Origin: Phytophthora colocasiae
Taxonomy: Eukaryota; Oomycota; Peronosporomycetes; Peronosporales; Peronosporaceae
NCBI GenBank assembly: GCA_018806915.1
Contig: JAGKQI010000041.1
Span: forward strand, 78,030-142,029
DNA length: 64,000 bases
Reading direction: 5' to 3'
Position 1 is the stretch's first letter; every line of letters starts with the position of its first letter. Made by a program: the position numbers and the translations under genes. The notes under the pieces are model-generated. The model worked only from the letters and a program-made list of their open reading frames with translations. It made no database searches and was not told where the DNA came from. This document shows, in pieces, positions 10,861 to 20,832 of the stretch.

Positions 10861-11370
10861 CTACGGTGCTTCTGCCGGTCTTTTGGCCGCCTTTTGGAGT
10901 TTCTGCATAACCCCTTTGAGATTTTTCGCGAGCTGTTCGTCCTTCGCAAGTGCCAGCGCGAGTTTTGCTTGGTACTCCTTTTCAGGGATAACCCACATGT
11001 GATTACCGCTGGGCGTCTTCTCGAGGCGGAGAGGCTTCCTTACGCGATTCCTCCCGTATCTGACCGTCTCCTCAACACTGTCGAGCGACTTCGACCTGGA
11101 AAGAGGTCCCAGCAAAAAATACCAGGCAGCCACCCCTGATACTCGCTCTTCATTAGTCAAATCAGCAGCAGACAGTTTGGCCTTCACGTAGGCCAAATCG
11201 GCACGGGTCAGCTTGGTTTTCGCTTTGGTTTTCTCCTCCTTGAGGTCTCTTCCACTGTCTCCCGATCGAAGTCTCCGGCTTGATTCTACAGCTGCATTGG
11301 TAGTTGGGACAGCGTCCACCACACAGACAAAAAATGCGACGATTGCTAGGAAAACGACACCCAAACGCAT
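10861..11370 (-). CDS. Candidate secreted RxLR effector
   Basis: The frame is 169 residues from the ATG at 11370-11368; an upstream in-frame ATG exists (11442) but this start puts a strong signal peptide first (residues 1-20, MRLGVVFLAIVAFFVCVVDA). RRLR at residues 32-35 fits the RxLR host-targeting motif at its usual distance from the signal, followed by an acidic/basic patch LKEEKTKAK (42-50) in place of a clean dEER. The C-terminal ~120 residues are helical-looking and Lys/Ala/Leu rich, with a possible WY-like Trp/Tyr pair (VAAWYFLLG, ~83). Such proteins are secreted from hyphae or haustoria and act inside plant cells. The role is unknown here. It stands alone between two long spacers, as is common for RxLR genes. 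Confidence 0.8.
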   Translation of the reverse strand: MRLGVVFLAIVAFFVCVVDAVPTTNAAVESSRRLRSGDSGRDLKEEKTKAKTKLTRADLAYVKAKLSAADLTNEERVSGVAAWYFLLGPLSRSKSLDSVEETVRYGRNRVRKPLRLEKTPSGNHMWVIPEKEYQAKLALALAKDEQLAKNLKGVMQKLQKAAKRPAEAP

Positions 11371-12109
11371 AGTGGTTGCTCCCAGATTGGTACTGTAGGT
11401 TCTTGATGACTTGAGCACATCGTAACCTCGTTTCACTTGCACCGCTTGCAGCTCTTTGGCTGACTGGTGTACAGGTACTGGTGTGTACTAGTACAGTCTT
11501 ACGTACTCCGGGACTCCCGGATCGGGAGTGTAGATGCATTGCCAGCAGGTGATTGATCAAACATCGGTGCCGCTCTCAATACGTCAGCCTAGTATAATTT
11601 ATACCCTATGATATTCGTTCAAGATAATCTAGCTTCCTTCTGAGTTCAAAACACAATCCATTCATAAACTCTAAAATAACATACCACATACTCAGATGAA
11701 TTTTAGAGCAATATCTGTAGAATTTGATATGGTCAAGATACAAATCGTCTCCACAAACCAGCAGTTGCAATGCCAATTCCCGTTAGCCTCCAGGACCTGG
11801 GCGTACACGTGACGTACGTCTCGATTTTTGCAGCGTAGAAAGCTCACAGTACATGTACTGTAAGATGAAGTAGTATACATGTATTTCAACTCACAACGCT
11901 GGTGATCGAAATGTGTGACTAAACCTGAGTACCTCAGTTATATATACCGACATTGTGGACTTCGTTAAGGAATGTACTGTCGAACATTACAACCTGGAAT
12001 GAGACTTGCTAAGTCCCAAATGCAGGTCGTCGTCGGCCAGTGTCAATGCAAAAGTAAGAGTTTGTAAAAAATAGTCAGTGAGCGCTAACTTTACAACAGG
12101 TTTGTTGTA
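11371..12109. other. Intergenic spacer
   Basis: Upstream region of the RxLR candidate and 3' flank of the GH10 relic. No clear initiator motif found close to 11370. Several short GTAC-rich palindromes (for example ACATGTACTGT near 11851) but no gene. Confidence 0.45.
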
Positions 12110-13188
12110 CTAGTAGTAGTTTTGCAGTAACAACCACTGTATTCTTTTACGCCACACATACCCATACTCACTCGACAGACTAGGCCAGAAGTCAACCATC
12201 AACAGTCCAGCAACTCTACTGTACTTGCGAAGACGACGGCTGCAGGCTCCAGACTTCCCCGCAGTCTGAGAGCTGCCAGCAGTGCTGGTGATCGTTGTTG
12301 TTGCTGTATCACTGCTCGAGGTTTCAGTAGAACCAGTTAAGCTACTCGTCTCCGAACCCGTGGTTGAACTTTCAGTGGTAGTAGTACTACTACCTTCCGT
12401 CGAGATGCTCGGTATGCTGGCACTGGCACTCGAGGCTTCTGTGTCCAGACTACTGGTAGTTTCCGCTTCAGTGGGACTACTTGTGGTGTCAGTAGTACTA
12501 CTAGCAGCAGTCGAAGACTCCTCTTCAAGGCTGCTTTCACCCGCAACACTAGTAGTAGTCGTCGCAGCACTGTTAGCAGTACTGGTAGTACCACTAGATG
12601 CTGTACTACCGGACGTTCCCCATCCAGCTACGATACCGTCGTACGCACGCTTCCGTACCAGTGCAGTGCCCTTACCGTTAGGCTGGTACCACGGAAGTGG
12701 GGCTGCGTTACTTAGCCACGTGTACGTGTCGTCAAAGTCCCAGATCGTCACGCCAACACAATCTTCCACCTGTTGACAGGCTGAAACCACATTGGTGTAG
12801 ACTGTAACTTGCTTCTCCTGTTCATCCTCTGACGGAGTCGTGGAGCTTGTTTTCACGTCCAGTTCCGTGAAAGCGACGTCCAGACGATGAAAGCTCGTGT
12901 CTGGGACGTAGAGTATGCGACAGTGAGTTGGATCGTGACGAACTTGGAGCGTTTTACTGCTCTCGGTCTATCCGCAGCCGTTGCAGTATCCGAGTAACTC
13001 GAGTGCGACTGGAAGCCTACACCATCAATTCCGATGTCCTTGTCCAGTAACAGCGTCTGGATCATGTCCTTGACGGCCGTCGACTTTGCATTGACCGTGT
13101 CGGTGTTGTAGTCGTTGTAGTACAACTTCGTATTTAATCCGAGCGACTTCTTCACCGAGTTGGCCGTCTTGAACGCAGTGGTAATGTA

Positions 13189-13444
13189 CACACTCCGCGC
13201 CAGGATAGATCGGCCACCCACGTTGCTGGCCGTAACTCAGTCAATTTTAGGAGTTGGAGCCTGCTATTTAGATATGTTTTGCAGCTATTTTTGACTAAAG
13301 CGGTGTTTGTGCTAACGAGCTGGATATTGCAATTCATCGGGTGGCTAGCATACAGAGGAGCACTTTTGGCACCACGACAGGTTAGATCGGCCGCCAACAC
13401 AATACAAATCTCAAATCAAATGTGACTAAATGATTGCATATCAA
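13189..13444 (+). repeat. Left terminal inverted repeat of the Tc1/mariner relic
   Basis: Reverse complement of 14222-14475, apart from an extra terminal CA and one or two substitutions. Confidence 0.9.
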
Positions 13445-13491
13445 AAGAGTCGATAAAGACGAGTGGTCTGTATTGGTGCTTACTTGGCAAG

Positions 13492-14225
13492 ATACCACGC
13501 AAGAAAAAGCCCCACCAACCCCAGAAGAAGCCCCGCCTCACTGATAATGAGCGGGGTAGAATTCAAGGCCTTCGGGAAGCGGGTGTGAGCGCTCGTAACA
13601 CTGCACTGCTGACCTCCCGCAGTCAAGACACCGTCGCCCGTGTTGTTGCCCCAGCTCCCACTGCGAAACAAAAACGCCCAGGCCCCCCACCTTATCTAAC
13701 GGATCGTGAAACGCGGCGCCTAGTGCGCGAAGCGTCCAAGGGCAACCTCTCTGCCGCCAAGCTCAAGGCCGAGCTGAAACTCTCCGTCTCCGTGCGCACC
13801 ATACAGCGTACCCTTTCCAGGGTAGACTGGATGGTGTACACAAAGATGGAGAACACGTTGCCATTGAAACCGGAGGACATGGCCGCTCGTAAGGCGTGGG
13901 CTCGCACCATGCTAGTGCGGAAAGATAACTCAAGCATTCACGTCTCCAAGCAAACTAAGGTTTTTTTTTTACGGAGCAAGCTGTAGATGTTCTAGATTGG
14001 CCATCAAAGTCACCGGATTTTAATCCCATAGAAAATCTGTGGTCTATTATGAGTAGGACGGTCTATAATAATGAAAAACAGTATGAGGGTGTAGCAGATT
14101 TAACTGTTGCGCTCTTTGAGGCATGGGAATCAATCCCATTAGCTCTACTAAAGTCCCTTATCGAGTCGTTGCCACGTCGATGCGTAGAAGTAGTTGATAG
14201 GAACGGAAACAGGACTCACTATTGA
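13492..14225 (+). pseudogene. Tc1/mariner transposase, internally deleted
   Basis: The frame begins at ATACCACGCAAGAAAAAG, where a start ATG seems to have become ATA. It continues through PRLTDNERGRIQGLREAGVS and the paired helix-turn-helix (LTSRSQDTVARVV; LSAAKLKAELKLSVSVRTIQRTL) to ~13930. After a poly-T near 13962 the C-terminus reads DWPSKSPDFNPIENLW, which carries the third catalytic acidic residue, and ends at 14225 just inside the right repeat. The segment holding the first two catalytic Asp residues is absent, so it cannot catalyse transposition. About 340-codon family length is reduced to ~240. Confidence 0.85.
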
Positions 14226-14475
14226 TATGCAATCATTTAGTCACATTTGATTTGAGATTTGTATTGTGTTGGCGGCCGATCTAACCTGTCGTGGTGCCAA
14301 AAGTGCTCCTCTGTATGCTAGCCACCCGATGAATTGCAATATCCAGCTCGTTAGCACAAACACCGCTTTAGTCAAAAATAGCTGCAAAACATATCTAAAT
14401 AGCAGGCTCCAACTCCTAAAATTGACTGAGTTACGGCCAGCAACGTGGATGGCCGATCTATCCTGGCGCGGAGTG
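14222..14475 (-). repeat. Right terminal inverted repeat of the Tc1/mariner relic
   Basis: Pairs with 13189-13444. The transposase stop codon lies just inside it. Confidence 0.9.
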
Positions 14476-15030
14476 TAGTCTGTGCCTGTTGCAGTATACC
14501 AGAACGACTTTCGGTACGTAGCATCATCGCCCATGACTTCATTGGCGACGTCCCAGGCATAGCACGAGTCACCGAAATGGGTCATGACTTCCGTGATGTG
14601 GTTCTCCAGTGCACTCAACATCTCGGTTTTACTGAGACTCTGGACCCAATCAGGGACTTGCTGGTGCCACAGCAACGTGTGGCAACGCACTTTAGCGCCC
14701 ATATCGTCCGCCAGCGTCACAATTGCGTCTGCTTTCGTGTAGGTGAACGTGTTTTGGGTCGATTCCGTGGCGTCCCATTTCATGGCATTACCCGGCGTGA
14801 TCATACCAAACTCACTGACGTTCTGCAGGGCTGCGACATAGTTCGTGTCCGTTAATTCGCCATTGTCCGTGGCTGTGCCCATGTACTTGCCCTGTGCAGT
14901 GGCTAACTCGTGTAGACCTTTGGTTCCAGTGTAGGTCGAAGGCAACAGAGCACCATTGGCAATGCTCAGAGACGAACCGGCGATGGCTAGAAGAGTGAAA
15001 ACCTTCATCTTATCTTCGCCTCACCTGGAT

Positions 15031-15044
15031 AATTGGAGAATGAG
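15031..15044 (-). promoter_or_regulatory. Oomycete initiator plus flanking element of the GH10 gene
   Basis: On the minus strand GCTCATTCTCCAATT lies 23-37 bases before the GH10 ATG. TCATTCT fits the oomycete INR consensus YCAYTYY, and the following CAATT fits the flanking promoter region. Confidence 0.6.
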
Positions 15045-15138
15045 CACGGGACCAGCTCGCCATCATTGACACGTTGAGTTGCCGACCACCACCTGGTTGG
15101 GTGGAGCAGTTAGAAAAAGGGGAAAGTGAGCACGAAGA

Positions 15139-15432
15139 GTGAGCCAAAATGAGCCAGGCAGCAGCGTGTTGCTGTCGCGGAAACTCATTTACGATCAACT
15201 GGAGCTTTCTTACGCGACGGCTGCGGCTTGTGCGGACGTGAAGCAGATTGAGGATGTCCCCAAAAACGAAATGCTGTTTTTAGTTACCAATATTGGACTT
15301 ATAGCTCTTGGTGCGAGTGAATTGGAGGCCTCACAACTGCCGTTGGCAAATTGCACTGGCAATGCCTACATGTCCAGTCTCCAGCTGGCTGGTTTTGAAC
15401 TGGTCCGGGTACGGCAAATATATCGACGGTAA
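15139..15432 (+). CDS. Unrecognised 97-residue ORF
   Basis: Begins MSQNEPGSSVLLSRKLIYDQ, then has a plausible helical stretch (YATAAACADVKQIEDVPKNE) and a hydrophobic segment (MLFLVTNIGLIALGASELEA). No family recognised. It could be an exon or the decayed 5' part of the transposase-like remnant just downstream. Weak support. Confidence 0.25.
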   Translation: MSQNEPGSSVLLSRKLIYDQLELSYATAAACADVKQIEDVPKNEMLFLVTNIGLIALGASELEASQLPLANCTGNAYMSSLQLAGFELVRVRQIYRR

Positions 15433-15549
15433 ACTACGCCTCATCATCTTATTCTGTCGATGCCTGTACATTAAAAATGGGTCGTTATGATAACGGTTAT
15501 CAGCTGTATAACTAACGTAGAGTACGCGGTAAAGCGAATTGAACGCAAA

Positions 15550-15850
15550 TTGTACGCCCTCGTAATTGAACACTGTCGGCAACAAAGCTCCCCCATGGAG
15601 ACAGTGGTTTCGTGGGTGTCGATTGCATGGCGCCAGGTTCCTGACAGCGTCGTGCAAAAGAGCATTGGAAAGTGCGGGTTCCTTGACGATCCAAAAGTGC
15701 TGGCAAAGACGCTCTATAAACGACTGGTTCATCAGTAAGCTTGACGTCTACGGTTCAATTTCGAGCACAGTCAATGACAACAGCGACAGTGGCAGTGGCA
15801 GTGGCGGCGACGAGCTTCTGGACGCGCTCGATGAGATCTGCATCGATGAA
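15550..15850 (+). pseudogene. Possible pogo/Tigger-type (DDE_1) transposase C-terminal remnant
   Basis: From ~15556 the plus strand reads ALVIEHCRQQS and VVSWVSIAWRQVPDSVVQKS, then KCGFLDD. This resembles the end of DDE_1 (pogo/Tigger/jerky) transposases, where a Trp-containing helix is followed by SFxKCGI and an acidic tail. A stop at 15736 follows, and an acidic Ser/Gly/Asp stretch (SDSGSGSGGDELLDALDEI, ~15785-15840) lies in another frame. No catalytic part is visible. The rest of 15851-16655 shows no gene. Confidence 0.35.
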
Positions 15851-16621
15851 AAGCTCTCGAAGAACAATCCATTTGCTGGCTTTGATGGTAAGTATTCAAC
15901 AATGCCCATCAAGGCGTATAATAACAATAGTAGACAGCGTACTATTCGGTATTCTACGTTACCGTTCGAATCTCCTCACAGTGTACTGTGATCCTCTGGT
16001 ACAAAGGTGCTGCACGAGTGCCATAGAGCTCGACATGTACTATGCCGTAGTGGTACTACTATTTGTCGCTGACAGCGACTCGCTGTTGAGACTTTTTAAA
16101 AACGACAAGGAAAAGCAACTGGAGGATTGGATCTGAGGCGGTTGAGCTCCTGGCATTTAAGCAGGCAAGGATTGATCACAATGCGTTTTCCTTCAACGGT
16201 GTCGCCTGATCACGGCTAACCACGATTTCACTTCAAGCTGCGTCGCACAATCAGGAGACTGACCGACCAGACTTGTCTGGTGTTGCACCCTGTACCCAAG
16301 CAGTTCTGGCCAGAATTAATTAATCTCTCGCGTTTCGTGGGTTGAGCTGTTCGTCTTCACCTTGCTGTTCGAAACTGCGCATGACACTCGACTCAGGTGT
16401 ACTCACTGTATTCATCCATGAGGGTCTCGAACTCAGGTGGGTGTTTCTGATCTCGAGTCGCACGACGTCGTGTCACTGGAGCTCCAGGCCGAGAAGGAGC
16501 GGAACCTCGTGACGGCTATACACATCCTGGCCATCCTACGCACCGAGAGATCAGATGACCAGGAGTCCGTTAGTAACTATCGGGATCACGTCGTCTTTGG
16601 AAGCAAAGGACACTTGTGATC

Positions 16622-16628
16622 TCATTTC
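16622..16628 (+). promoter_or_regulatory. Initiator-like motif of the GH30 gene
   Basis: TCATTTC, fitting YCAYTYY, ends 27 bases before the GH30 ATG at 16656. Confidence 0.45.
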
Positions 16629-16655
16629 TAAAGTCTTCGACTACCCTCAAGTCTC

Positions 16656-18278
16656 ATGCTCGGTCCATTTCTTCTTAGTGCTCTGGCCGGCGTACTCTTC
16701 GCCTCTCAAGAGGCTTCGGCTGCTTGTAGTAGCTGGTCGAACCGTTACCAAGCCAACCTCGAGGGTGTCTGCGTCTGCAACGCTGCTCAGTGTGACACTG
16801 TCTCCAACGACTACAAGACGTTGATCCCTGGTCAGGTCGGGGTGTACACGTCGTCCAAGGGCGGTGACCGCTTCGCCTACAAGGTAGTGAACGTGGATTC
16901 AACGGCTGTGAGCAACCCCACATACACGATCGATGTGGCCACGCAGTACCAGACGATGATCGGTTTCGGTGGTTCTTTCACGGACGCGGCAGCTATCAAC
17001 GTGTACAAACTGTCCTCGACGCTGCAGCAAATGGTCTTGGATCAATACTATTCCGACAAGGGACTGGAGTACTCTTTGGGTCGAGTCACGATCGGATCAA
17101 CGGATTTCTCCACCAGTATCTACTCGTACAACGACAACCCCGGTGATCTCGCGCAGGAGAAGTTTTCCATTGACGTCGATCGGAAATCCAACAAGATCGA
17201 CCTGATCCAGCGTGCACTACGGACTTCCACCCGTGACGTCAAGCTTTTCGCGTCGTCGTGGGCTCCTCCGGCTTGGATGACGACGGAGAACACGACGATT
17301 AACTGCGCGCTGAAGGGAAATCCCGGTGAGGAATACTGGCGCTCGCTCGCTCTGTACTACTCCAAGTTCTTCGACGAGTACAAGACGGAAGGGATCGATT
17401 TCTGGGCCATGACGGTGCAGAATGAACCGACCAAGTCGATTCTGCAGACTTCGGCGTGGCAGTCGCTACGTATGTCGGCGGAGGTGCAGCGCGACTTCAT
17501 CAAGCTTGATTTGGGTCCTACGATGGCTAAGAACCACCCAGAGCTCAAGATCATCGCGGGTGATGACCAAAAGTCGGGTATTCTGGACGAACTCGCCCCT
17601 TTTGAGGACGCAGACTCCCTCAAGTACATCAGTGGACTGGGTGTGCACTGGTACCGCAACTTGGACTTCTTCTTCTTCAGTTTGGGTGGTGACTTTGACA
17701 AGCTTCTGACTTTCCACAACAAGTTCCCAGACATTTTCATGCTGGCGACGGAGGCGTGTGAAGGATTCCTTCCTAGCTTTTTGGGCACGGGCTCGGGTCC
17801 GTCACTTCGGGACGCCGACAAGAGCTGGTCTCGAGCGGAAAACTACGGCCACGACATCATTGAGGACATCAACAACTTCGTTGCTGGTTGGACCGACTGG
17901 AACTTGGTGCTGGACACGGCTGGAGGTCCCAACTGGGCCAAGAACTTCGTCGACGCGCCGATCCTCGTGGACGAAGTCAACGGCTCGGAGTTCTACAAAC
18001 AGCCGATGTTCTACATCATGGGCCACTTTTCAAAGTTCGTCCCTGCTGGTTCTCGCCGCATTGAGTTCCCCAAGACGAAGACACTGAGCAACTTCCACCG
18101 CACGGCGTTCGTGACGCCCGACAACAACGTTGTACTGCAGTTCTTGAACCGCGACAACTCGGATGTCACAGTGAGTGTCAAGCAGACGGACGCCAAGACT
18201 TTCACTCTTAAATTGCCCGGTCACTCGATGCAGACCGTGATTCTACCTGCGTCCGACACCACCAAGATCCAGGCGTAA
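16656..18278 (+). CDS. Secreted GH30 glucosylceramidase-like glycosidase
   Basis: A 540-residue intact frame, full length for the family. Residues 1-22 form a signal peptide ending in ASQEASA. A small Cys-rich stretch (CVCNAAQC) follows, as in glucocerebrosidase-like proteins. The barrel carries MIGFGGSFTDAAA (~101-113), the acid/base Glu257 in TVQNEP and the nucleophile Glu366 in LATEACEG. The C-terminus has the beta-sandwich (VVLQFLNRDNSDVTVSV...). GH30 members of this type hydrolyse glucosylceramide or beta-1,6-glucan; which substrate applies is not visible. It is probably secreted during growth in plant tissue. Next to the NLP cluster but on the opposite strand. Two further ATG-less overlapping frames are shadows. 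Confidence 0.93.
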   Translation: MLGPFLLSALAGVLFASQEASAACSSWSNRYQANLEGVCVCNAAQCDTVSNDYKTLIPGQVGVYTSSKGGDRFAYKVVNVDSTAVSNPTYTIDVATQYQTMIGFGGSFTDAAAINVYKLSSTLQQMVLDQYYSDKGLEYSLGRVTIGSTDFSTSIYSYNDNPGDLAQEKFSIDVDRKSNKIDLIQRALRTSTRDVKLFASSWAPPAWMTTENTTINCALKGNPGEEYWRSLALYYSKFFDEYKTEGIDFWAMTVQNEPTKSILQTSAWQSLRMSAEVQRDFIKLDLGPTMAKNHPELKIIAGDDQKSGILDELAPFEDADSLKYISGLGVHWYRNLDFFFFSLGGDFDKLLTFHNKFPDIFMLATEACEGFLPSFLGTGSGPSLRDADKSWSRAENYGHDIIEDINNFVAGWTDWNLVLDTAGGPNWAKNFVDAPILVDEVNGSEFYKQPMFYIMGHFSKFVPAGSRRIEFPKTKTLSNFHRTAFVTPDNNVVLQFLNRDNSDVTVSVKQTDAKTFTLKLPGHSMQTVILPASDTTKIQA

Positions 18279-18349
18279 GCTAGCATTATAAAGCTCAAAT
18301 TTGACAATGGCGTAACAGTGAATCCGTAATTTGTGAAGCTGAAACTTGG

Positions 18350-18369
18350 CACACACACACACACACACA
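18350..18369 (+). repeat. (CA)n microsatellite
   Basis: About ten CA repeats between the convergent GH30 and NLP genes; the rest of 18279-18501 shows nothing else. Confidence 0.8.
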
Positions 18370-18501
18370 GAAGACGACCTGATGAGCCCGAGATTTCGAC
18401 ATGGATTCAGTGTTTGAAGTGTGCTGCTTCCGGCAATGCAAGACGTAGTAAAATTAAGGCTGTGTATTGTGGTTGTAGCTCAGCACAAAGTAGTGTAGCA
18501 C

Positions 18502-19242
18502 CTAAAAAGGGAAAGCGTCCTGAAGTCTCTTGACGAAGATGTCGTCCTTGAATGGCACTTCATCCTTGGTCGTGAACCAGGCGTTACCGTCAAGAGCATC
18601 ACCGTTCAACGTATCCCGAGCAGCCACAGTCAATTGGTCCCAGGTGATGAGGTCCTGACGCTCGCCCGCTTCCTTGGTAAGTTGTAGAGCAGCCTTGTTG
18701 CCCAAAAGGCTGAAGTACGAGTCGAACTTAATGCTGTTACCGTCAACGTACTTGAGCATCGGAGGGGTAGCTTTACCGTATCCAACACCAGCAGACATGG
18801 ACACACCCTTTATGGACGAGTTACTGGACGTGGGGCTGTCCGTCCAGACAATAGCGTACTCCCAGTAGTGACGGTGGCCACCCAAGTGGTATCTGCCCTT
18901 AGGGAAATACCAGGCGTACATGATGGCCCACTTGTCATGGTACCAGTCCGAGCGTGAATACACCTGCGAACCCAATTGAGATCCCTTACAGTCTCCGTCA
19001 ACGCGGCCAGACCACTCGAGACCTCCACTAGCCGATCCGTTGGCTTGAACGGCAGCGTACGGGTGGCAGCCGTACGAGATATGGAGTTGAGGTTTGTACT
19101 TGACGGCGGACTTTTGCGAGTCGGTAATTGGCTCCGGCTGGGCGAAAGGCTGTACTTGGTCGTGGTTGACACGACTCACTTCAACAGCGTTGATAGTGGC
19201 GATACCAGCGATGGTAGCGAGGAGAAAGGCGCGGAGGTTCAT
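18502..19242 (-). CDS. NLP (NPP1/Nep1-like) secreted protein 1
   Basis: 246 residues from ATG 19242; chosen over an upstream in-frame ATG because it opens the signal peptide (MNLRAFLLATIAGIATINA). The NPP1 domain fills the rest. Two conserved Cys (59 and 85) mark type 1 NLPs. AIMYAWYFPK (106-115) is followed by the family heptapeptide in the form GHRHYWE (122-128): the usual Asp is Tyr here. In cytolytic members that Asp belongs to the metal/lipid-binding site, so this copy is likely non-cytolytic, as reported for many oomycete NLPs, though it may still be sensed by plants. Most diverged of the four tandem copies. The spacer 19243-19765 holds only its promoter. Confidence 0.92.
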   Translation of the reverse strand: MNLRAFLLATIAGIATINAVEVSRVNHDQVQPFAQPEPITDSQKSAVKYKPQLHISYGCHPYAAVQANGSASGGLEWSGRVDGDCKGSQLGSQVYSRSDWYHDKWAIMYAWYFPKGRYHLGGHRHYWEYAIVWTDSPTSSNSSIKGVSMSAGVGYGKATPPMLKYVDGNSIKFDSYFSLLGNKAALQLTKEAGERQDLITWDQLTVAARDTLNGDALDGNAWFTTKDEVPFKDDIFVKRLQDAFPF

Positions 19243-19299
19243 CTTGGTGGACTTGGAACTTCGACTGGAGATGTAGGTGTTCCGAAGGCGGTGGATTCT

Positions 19300-19306
19300 G
19301 GAATGA
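19300..19306 (-). promoter_or_regulatory. Initiator-like motif of NLP 1
   Basis: Minus strand CTCATTCCAGAATCC; TCATTCC fits the oomycete INR and the next bases loosely fit the flanking element, 58-64 bases before the ATG. Confidence 0.5.
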
Positions 19307-19765
19307 GTTTGCAAGGATCTCTTTGTATGTACAGATCTCAGAGTTGCAGGCAGCAAACTCCATTTGTGCTCGATCAGAAAAGCTTGGCGTTATCTCCGTC
19401 TCAAATGTGGATTCTGACGGTACATGAACTGTCAGTAATGTAGACGCAGGATCTGGTCGGTCTGGTTATTTGGAGAAAACGTCAGATTTGCTTGTAGGAA
19501 AAGTGCGATTGCCAAGATAGAGCCGGCAGATACAGGTTTCAAATCTCTTGCCTGTATCGGTAGGATAACTTACTGATATCCAACTTGGATTCCAACGGAC
19601 GGTATGAATCCCTCACGGACAATACATGTATGCTGTTTTGAAAGCGGTAGTTTTGACAAGGCTGAACGTGCAGTCGTTCAAGAAGGAACGAGCAGATAGC
19701 GCTGCTAACTTCGCAGTATGTATCCTTGTTTCACAGTATTCCTTCCCTCTTTGATACTTTTTCAA

Positions 19766-20512
19766 CTAAAACGGATACGCTTCCTTGAGTATGGACGAGA
19801 AAACATCGTCCTTCAACGGCACCACGATCTTCGAGAACGTCGATTCCGCTTCGAAAGCAGCTCCACTTAAAACAGTACGAGCTTCGTCCGTAAGTTGCTC
19901 CCATGTGATGAGGTCTTGAGTTTCTCCTTCCTTTTTAGTAAGTTGAATAGCCATCTTTCCGCTCCAGAAGCTTACGTAAGAGTCGAATTTCACCGTCGTA
20001 CCATCAAGAACATACTTTGACTTTGGCGGCGCCTTCTTCCCATACCCGGAACTGGACATGGACACACCGAGAACAGTCGAGTTCTCTGGGTTTGGACTGC
20101 CAGTCCACACGATCGCGAATGAACAGTAGTGACGGTGGCCAGTATCGACATTCATCTGGTATTGACTTCCCTTAGGGAAATACCAGGCGTACATGATTGC
20201 CCACTTGTCCTTGTACCAGTCGGAACGCGAATACACTTGGGAGCCCAATGCTGGGCCCTTACAATCTCCATCAGGTGGACCAGTCCACTTCAGACCACCG
20301 CTAACAGATCCGTTCGCTTGAACTGCCGGATACGGGTGACATCCATCCGAAATATGGAGTTGTGGTTTGTATTTAACTGCAGATTTCTCCGAGTCGGTGG
20401 TTGGTTCAAGCTGAGCGAATGGTTGTACTTGGTCGTGGTTGATCTTGCTGACACCGGCATTGACGGTAGCCAGTGAAGCGATGGCAGTGAGAAAGAGGGC
20501 TCGGATGTTCAT
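19766..20512 (-). CDS. NLP secreted protein 2
   Basis: 248 residues, intact, with signal peptide MNIRALFLTAIASLATVNA. Cys59 and Cys84 conserved. The heptapeptide position reads GHRHYCS (125-131): both the Asp and the following Trp-Glu pair are altered, the strongest departure in the cluster. The region AIMYAWYFPK (106-115) is unchanged. Also HISDGCHP replaces HISYGCHP of the neighbours. Probably not cytolytic. Same strand as the other NLPs with its own upstream spacer (20513-20832), so transcribed separately, not as an operon. Confidence 0.92.
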   Translation of the reverse strand: MNIRALFLTAIASLATVNAGVSKINHDQVQPFAQLEPTTDSEKSAVKYKPQLHISDGCHPYPAVQANGSVSGGLKWTGPPDGDCKGPALGSQVYSRSDWYKDKWAIMYAWYFPKGSQYQMNVDTGHRHYCSFAIVWTGSPNPENSTVLGVSMSSSGYGKKAPPKSKYVLDGTTVKFDSYVSFWSGKMAIQLTKKEGETQDLITWEQLTDEARTVLSGAAFEAESTFSKIVVPLKDDVFSSILKEAYPF

Positions 20513-20548
20513 CGTTGAGTGGAGATGCTTGTTCTGCGACGTTTTTCA

Positions 20549-20555
20549 GAAATGA
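20549..20555 (-). promoter_or_regulatory. Initiator-like motif of NLP 2
   Basis: Minus strand TTCATTTCTGAAAAACG, 37-43 bases before the ATG at 20512. Confidence 0.45.
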
Positions 20556-20832
20556 AGGCTCATATGCCTTAGTGTTTGGGCAGAAAGAAAGCCCATGCAT
20601 CTGACGAATGTTTATGGCAATTTGTCATCTAAACCGGAAATTGTCGCCATCATCGAAGCATTGATCAGATATTCATGCTCAACTTGTAGATCGAGATCAA
20701 AGTGAAAATGGCAAAGCCAAATAGTAGTACACTGGATTCGTGGTATCCACGAAACTTAAAAAAATTACCGCGCATGGATCTCTACGTCATTTATACCCAA
20801 AGGAAAAAGTACTATTTTTGTAACATCTTTCA

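Larger units (their letters stand above)
13189..14475 (+). mobile_element. Tc1/mariner element relic, 1.29 kb, with ~255-bp terminal inverted repeats
   Basis: Flanked by TA on both sides (13187-13188 and 14476-14477), the target of this superfamily. Inverted repeats 13189-13444 and 14222-14475 begin with CACTCCGCGCCAGGATAGAT; the left one has an extra CA at its tip. They differ at only a few positions by eye. The transposase between them has lost its middle. Insertion is in the GH10 coding sequence. Confidence 0.9.
12110..15008 (-). pseudogene. Secreted GH10 endo-xylanase gene split by a Tc1/mariner element
   Basis: The 5' part (15008 to 14478) encodes a signal peptide (MKVFTLLAIAGSSLSIANG) and the first half of a GH10 barrel, with the acid/base Glu in WDVANEVMGD (residue 157). 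The transposon at 13189-14475 interrupts it after TATGTD. Past the insertion at 13188 the frame resumes as YITTAFKTA, so removal of the element and one TA restores continuity. The nucleophile Glu lies in FTELDV (~12850). A frame change near 12960 breaks the second half. The end has GVTIWDFDDTYTW, then a ~100-residue Ser/Thr-rich tail (12600-12240) typical of secreted wall enzymes. GH10 enzymes cut plant xylan. Confidence 0.85.

Noticed and set aside
12282..12776. 164-codon hydrophobic plus-strand frame
   Set aside because: It is the complement of the Ser/Thr-rich tail and GH10 end on the minus strand.
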